NCBI GenBank assembly: GCA_020631035.1 | Contig: JAHDIA010000225.1 | Span: 1-8,778 of the forward strand | Source of the DNA: Chitinophagales bacterium | GTDB taxonomy: Bacteria; Bacteroidota; Bacteroidia; Chitinophagales; UBA2359 | DNA length: 8,778 bases | Direction: 5' to 3' | Part shown: positions 7,172 to 8,778 of the stretch, in pieces | How positions within the stretch are numbered: the first letter of the stretch is position 1 | How the letters are laid out: every line of letters begins with the position of its first letter | Translations under genes and position numbers: made by a program | Notes under the pieces: model-generated | What the model saw: only the letters and a program-made list of their open reading frames with translations | What the model was told of the DNA's origin: nothing | The model's database searches: none

Positions 7172-7249
7172 AAATTATGAATTAATAATCATAATGTTTT
7201 TTTCATTTGGGATATTCCCCTTCACCTTGTGTGGAGGGGATTTTTTATG
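7172..7249 (+). repeat. 3' terminator cassette, copy 2
   Basis: This is the counterpart of 605-680, placed 16 nt after the stop codon of the giant gene without the hairpin repeat found in copy 1. The block 7191-7220 is identical over 30 nt to 621-650 and includes a T7 run followed by CATTTGGGATATTCCCC. Confidence 0.8.
7217..7247 (+). terminator. Rho-independent terminator of the two-gene unit
   Basis: CCCCTTCAC (7217-7225) pairs with GTGGAGGGG (7231-7239) with one G-T wobble around CTTGT, followed by ATTTTTTAT. The stem sequence differs from copy 1 while its pairing is kept, so the hairpin itself is conserved. Confidence 0.85.
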
Positions 7250-7251
7250 AA

Positions 7252-7362
7252 TAGGACGGAACGTTAGGGCTTCGTTTGCATGGTTTCTCCCCGCTATCCG
7301 CTACTACTCCTCCCCAGCAAGCTGGATGCGGGGTATCCGCTTCTATCGGGCGTAAAAGGCAA
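7252..7362 (-). repeat. Structured dispersed repeat, short copy (possible Flavo-1-like RNA element)
   Basis: This is a GC-rich island in AT-rich DNA. On the + strand, CCCG (7290-7293) pairs with CGGG (7347-7350). Inside lie two direct copies of TATCCGCT (7295-7302 and 7334-7341), one in each strand of an internal loop, and an inner hairpin CCAG-CAAG-CTGG (7314-7325). On the minus strand this reads GCCCGATAGAAGCGGATACC ... AGTAGTAGCGGATAGCGGGG, the pattern I recall from common flavobacterial intergenic repeats. It aligns block by block with 916-1097, with the same 34-nt spacing between the first two blocks and a compensatory change in the outer stem. It could be an RNA element or a mobile DNA palindrome. 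Confidence 0.55.
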
Positions 7363-7378
7363 TGTATAGCCATCCTTC

Positions 7379-7402
7379 GGTCATTTGTGGGATTGAATGA
7401 CC
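7379..7402. repeat. Short inverted repeat GGTCATT/AATGACC
   Basis: GGTCATT (7379-7385) and AATGACC (7396-7402) form a perfect 7-bp stem around a 10-nt loop. It lies between the structured repeat and the lipoprotein-like gene. There is no T run. Function unknown. Confidence 0.35.
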
Positions 7403-7467
7403 AAAATGTTTGTTAAAGTGAGTTGTTGAGTGTTGATAAATATATAATATTGTTTATCTTCACCCTT

Positions 7468-7523
7468 AGGAAGTCTTTATACTATACATTTAATATATAT
7501 TTATTAACATTGCTTTTTTTGCC
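7468..7523 (+). other. Out-of-frame lipoprotein signal peptide remnant of the next gene
   Basis: Read from 7468, the frame gives RKSLYYTFNIYLLTLLF and then runs into the T7 tract at 7514-7520. The downstream ORF's frame, read back through the same tract, gives FFACNQAKQN. One extra T would join them into a typical lipoprotein signal (RKSLYYTFNIYLLTLLFFAC-NQ). The codon where Met would be expected is AGG at 7468-7470; upstream in-frame TTG codons at 7450 and 7423 are possible alternative starts. Confidence 0.5.
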
Positions 7524-7571
7524 TGTAATCAAGCTAAACAGAACACCTCGCAAAATGCAGCCAATAACAAT

Positions 7572-7949
7572 ATGGGAATAGCTGAACAGGCCCCTAAAAC
7601 AGTGAATACTACACCAATAGCTCCACCCAAAGGGGAAAAAACAAATCTTAATAGAAAAGCAACACCGTCGCCTTCAACAACACAAGAAAATGGTGTTAAA
7701 GAAACTTGGAGTGAAAGTGAGCAAAAGTATGTTAAACATACAATAAATGCAGAAAAAGCATACAAATTGGGTGGACAGTATGGCAAAGAATTTTGTAAAT
7801 GTTATTTACAATTGCAAAATATAATGACTTGTGAAAAAGACATTGTGACCAAAATGGACAAGCATAAACGAGACAATGATGAGAAGATATACAAATACAT
7901 GAATATGGAGTATGAGGCACATAAAAAAGATTGTACTGGACTGAACTAA
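7572..7949 (+). CDS. Small lipoprotein-like protein, unknown function; 5' end disrupted
   Basis: The longest ATG-started frame gives 125 residues, but the frame is open back to a stop at 7491-7493 and encodes FFACNQAKQNTSQNAANNN just upstream, a lipobox-like FFAC with Cys at 7524-7526. The true mature lipoprotein would then have about 141 residues. A Pro/Thr/Ser/Asn-rich linker (residues 1-45 of the visible ORF) is followed by a helical, charged domain with WSESEQKYVKHTINAEKAY, FCKCYLQLQNIMTCEKDIV and a final DCTGLN, so four Cys lie in the folded part. I do not recognise the family. Composition is ordinary Lys/Glu-rich, unlike the giant protein. The signal peptide is in another frame across a T7 run, so the gene is either a recent pseudogene, phase-variable by slippage, or affected by a sequencing error. 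It is probably not in one operon with the giant gene, because a terminator and a repeat lie between. Confidence 0.6.
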   Translation: MGIAEQAPKTVNTTPIAPPKGEKTNLNRKATPSPSTTQENGVKETWSESEQKYVKHTINAEKAYKLGGQYGKEFCKCYLQLQNIMTCEKDIVTKMDKHKRDNDEKIYKYMNMEYEAHKKDCTGLN

Positions 7950-7989
7950 TATTATATTTAGTGTCAAGTAAACTACACAAATACAACTA

Positions 7990-8003
7990 TATTTGATCAA
8001 ATA
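7990..8003. promoter_or_regulatory. 14-bp perfect palindrome
   Basis: TATTTGATCAAATA is a perfect palindrome 41 nt after the lipoprotein-like gene. It has no loop, so a dimeric DNA-binding protein site is more natural than an RNA hairpin. Chance occurrence in AT-rich DNA is possible. Confidence 0.25.
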
Positions 8004-8368
8004 GTCTTGAACTGGTACTTCTTATAAAAACTACTATTAAAGTAGAATAAAATAAAAAGTAATATCCCCAAATAATATGTATATTCTACTTACAAAACAA
8101 TTTCAAAACGTCAGACTTAATTGCCTACAAACTTACCATATAAACTAACAACAACAATACATAATATTGAGATTTAAATGCTTGATAATCAATAAATAAT
8201 AGAGAATTAATTAATTTCCTAATCCTTTAATTATTAGTTTTTTATGTATTTGGGAAACTATTTATTGTTATTGGTGTAAGAGGAATATTTAACATTTTAT
8301 AGTGTGAAAATAATGCTTTATATATTCACATATATTAAGATTTATTATTTACCTTTACTTGACATTTT

Positions 8369-8398
8369 GGGTGCGTAAAAAAGCACTCATTTTTTTTT
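8369..8398 (+). terminator. Intrinsic terminator with no adjacent gene
   Basis: GGGTGC (8369-8374) pairs with GCACTC (8383-8388) with one G-T wobble around an 8-nt A-rich loop, followed by A and nine T. The nearest upstream gene ends at 7949, 420 nt away. It therefore ends either a long 3' UTR, an unannotated small RNA, or a leader transcript of the gene at 8728. Confidence 0.6.
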
Positions 8399-8424
8399 GG
8401 TAAAATATTTGTGAGCAACTAATT

Positions 8425-8467
8425 TTGAATATGATTTTGTTCCCTTTTGGGCAACAACTGTATTCAG
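8425..8467. other. Two-tier imperfect hairpin, candidate structured RNA
   Basis: The outer stem is TGAATA (8426-8431) with TATTCA (8461-8466), plus a possible T-G pair outside. An asymmetric internal loop follows, then an inner stem TTGTTCCC (8437-8444) with GGG-c-AACAA (8449-8457, one bulged C) around a TTTT loop. It lies about 260 nt before the possible gene start at 8728. Confidence 0.35.
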
Positions 8468-8530
8468 ATGCTGCTTTTTGTGAAAATTTAGTTTTGAAAT
8501 CTTTGGGATTTTGAGATTAAAACGTATTTT

Positions 8531-8550
8531 TACACTCTAGTATAAGTGTA
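8531..8550. repeat. TACACT/AGTGTA inverted repeat
   Basis: A perfect 6-bp stem (8531-8536 with 8545-8550) around CTAGTATA. It is short and AT-rich. It could be an operator or a small hairpin in the leader of the next gene. Confidence 0.25.
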
Positions 8551-8727
8551 TTTGTTTAGAATTCTATTTAAATAACTGAGCCAAAAAACGTATTATGACA
8601 CGCTCTGTCTGCCTTTTTGAATTTGAAAGCCCACCTGCGCTTCTCTCACCTTATATCAATATATGTAAGAAATATATACCTATGTACTTGGAAATCAATA
8701 AAATAAAAGAAAATAAAGAAAAATATT

Positions 8728-8778
8728 ATGAATAAAAACTTAAACAAGAAATTTATTATGAAAAGAAAATTTAATGTT
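8728..8778 (+). CDS. Probable 5' end of a further gene (truncated by window end)
   Basis: ATG at 8728 opens a frame that stays open to the window end (MNKNLNKKFIMKRKFNV, 17 codons). A second in-frame ATG at 8758 (MKRKFNV) could be the real start. The Lys/Arg-rich beginning and the A-rich, Shine-Dalgarno-free upstream sequence look like those of the other secreted-protein genes here, so a signal peptide may follow. Too little is visible to name it. Confidence 0.45.
   Translation, partial: MNKNLNKKFIMKRKFNV

Larger units (their letters stand above)
7950..8727. other. AT-rich intergenic region with structured elements, no gene supported
   Basis: No frame on either strand has convincing protein character; the minus-strand frames near 7732-8000 are low-complexity, Cys/Ile/Tyr-rich shadows. 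The region holds a 14-bp palindrome (7990-8003), a terminator-like hairpin (8369-8398), a two-tier hairpin (8425-8467) and a TACACT/AGTGTA hairpin (8531-8550). The part from about 8580 to 8650 is less AT-rich but has no feature I can name. Confidence 0.6.

Noticed and set aside
7423..7452. Promoter-like TTG (7423) with 19-nt spacing to TAATATTG (7445-7452)
   Set aside because: One mismatch to the Bacteroidota TAnnTTTG element and overlaps a possible TTG start of the disrupted lipoprotein gene; too weak to list as a feature.
7732..8000. Minus-strand frames of 64-85 codons around the lipoprotein-like gene
   Set aside because: Antisense shadows with low-complexity Cys/Ile/Tyr composition and no gene-like start context.
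8219..8243. CTAAT...ATTAG followed by six T, terminator-like
   Set aside because: Only a 5-bp AT-rich stem with a 9-nt loop; expected by chance in this region.
8303..8330. TGTGAA ... TTCACA, reminiscent of a CRP site
   Set aside because: The spacing between half-sites is 16 nt, far from the usual 6 between TGTGA and TCACA.

Overview
The window looks like chromosomal DNA of a low-GC member of the Bacteroidota, probably a marine Saprospiraceae-type bacterium (the Aureispira group is a plausible guess from style only). Three things point there: very long secreted proteins built from Cys-rich Ig-like modules, starts without a Shine-Dalgarno sequence, and AT-rich intergenic DNA carrying GC-rich structured repeats. 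No tRNA, rRNA, CRISPR array, transposase or recognisable enzyme gene was seen.

Layout, left to right, with every convincing gene on the + strand. (1) The 3' end of a large secreted repeat protein (2-562) ends in DCGAEGGRF and is followed by a strong intrinsic terminator (647-677). (2) An intergenic region of about 1.27 kb (563-1829) holds short GGGCGAAT hairpin repeats, a 16-bp tandem repeat, a GC-rich structured repeat (about 920-1097) and about 700 bp of AT-rich leader DNA. (3) A two-gene unit with a 19-nt gap follows: a small, basic, Lys-rich secreted protein (1830-2375) and a 1586-residue secreted, acidic, Cys-rich adhesin-like protein (2395-7155) with a PPC-like N-terminal domain, a P-domain-like module and terminal Ig-like modules. 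It ends in DCAADGGRF and has the same terminator cassette as gene 1. (4) A second copy of the structured repeat (about 7256-7362) follows. (5) Next is a small lipoprotein-like gene (visible ORF 7572-7949) whose signal peptide lies in another frame across a T7 run. (6) About 780 bp of AT-rich DNA contains a terminator with no adjacent gene and several hairpins. (7) A probable start of another gene lies at 8728 and runs off the window.

The two large proteins look like paralogous surface or matrix proteins. They share their last Ig-like module, a C-terminal GGRF tail and the 3' noncoding cassette. Neither shows a canonical type 9 secretion C-terminal domain. Both nearly lack Lys and Arg, so the Arg of the GGRF tail is one of very few positive charges (the only one in the 186 visible residues of the first protein). 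A new C-terminal sorting, processing or anchoring signal is therefore the most interesting hypothesis here. The Lys-rich partner encoded just upstream of the acidic giant could be an accessory protein for it; that is inference from charge and gene order only.
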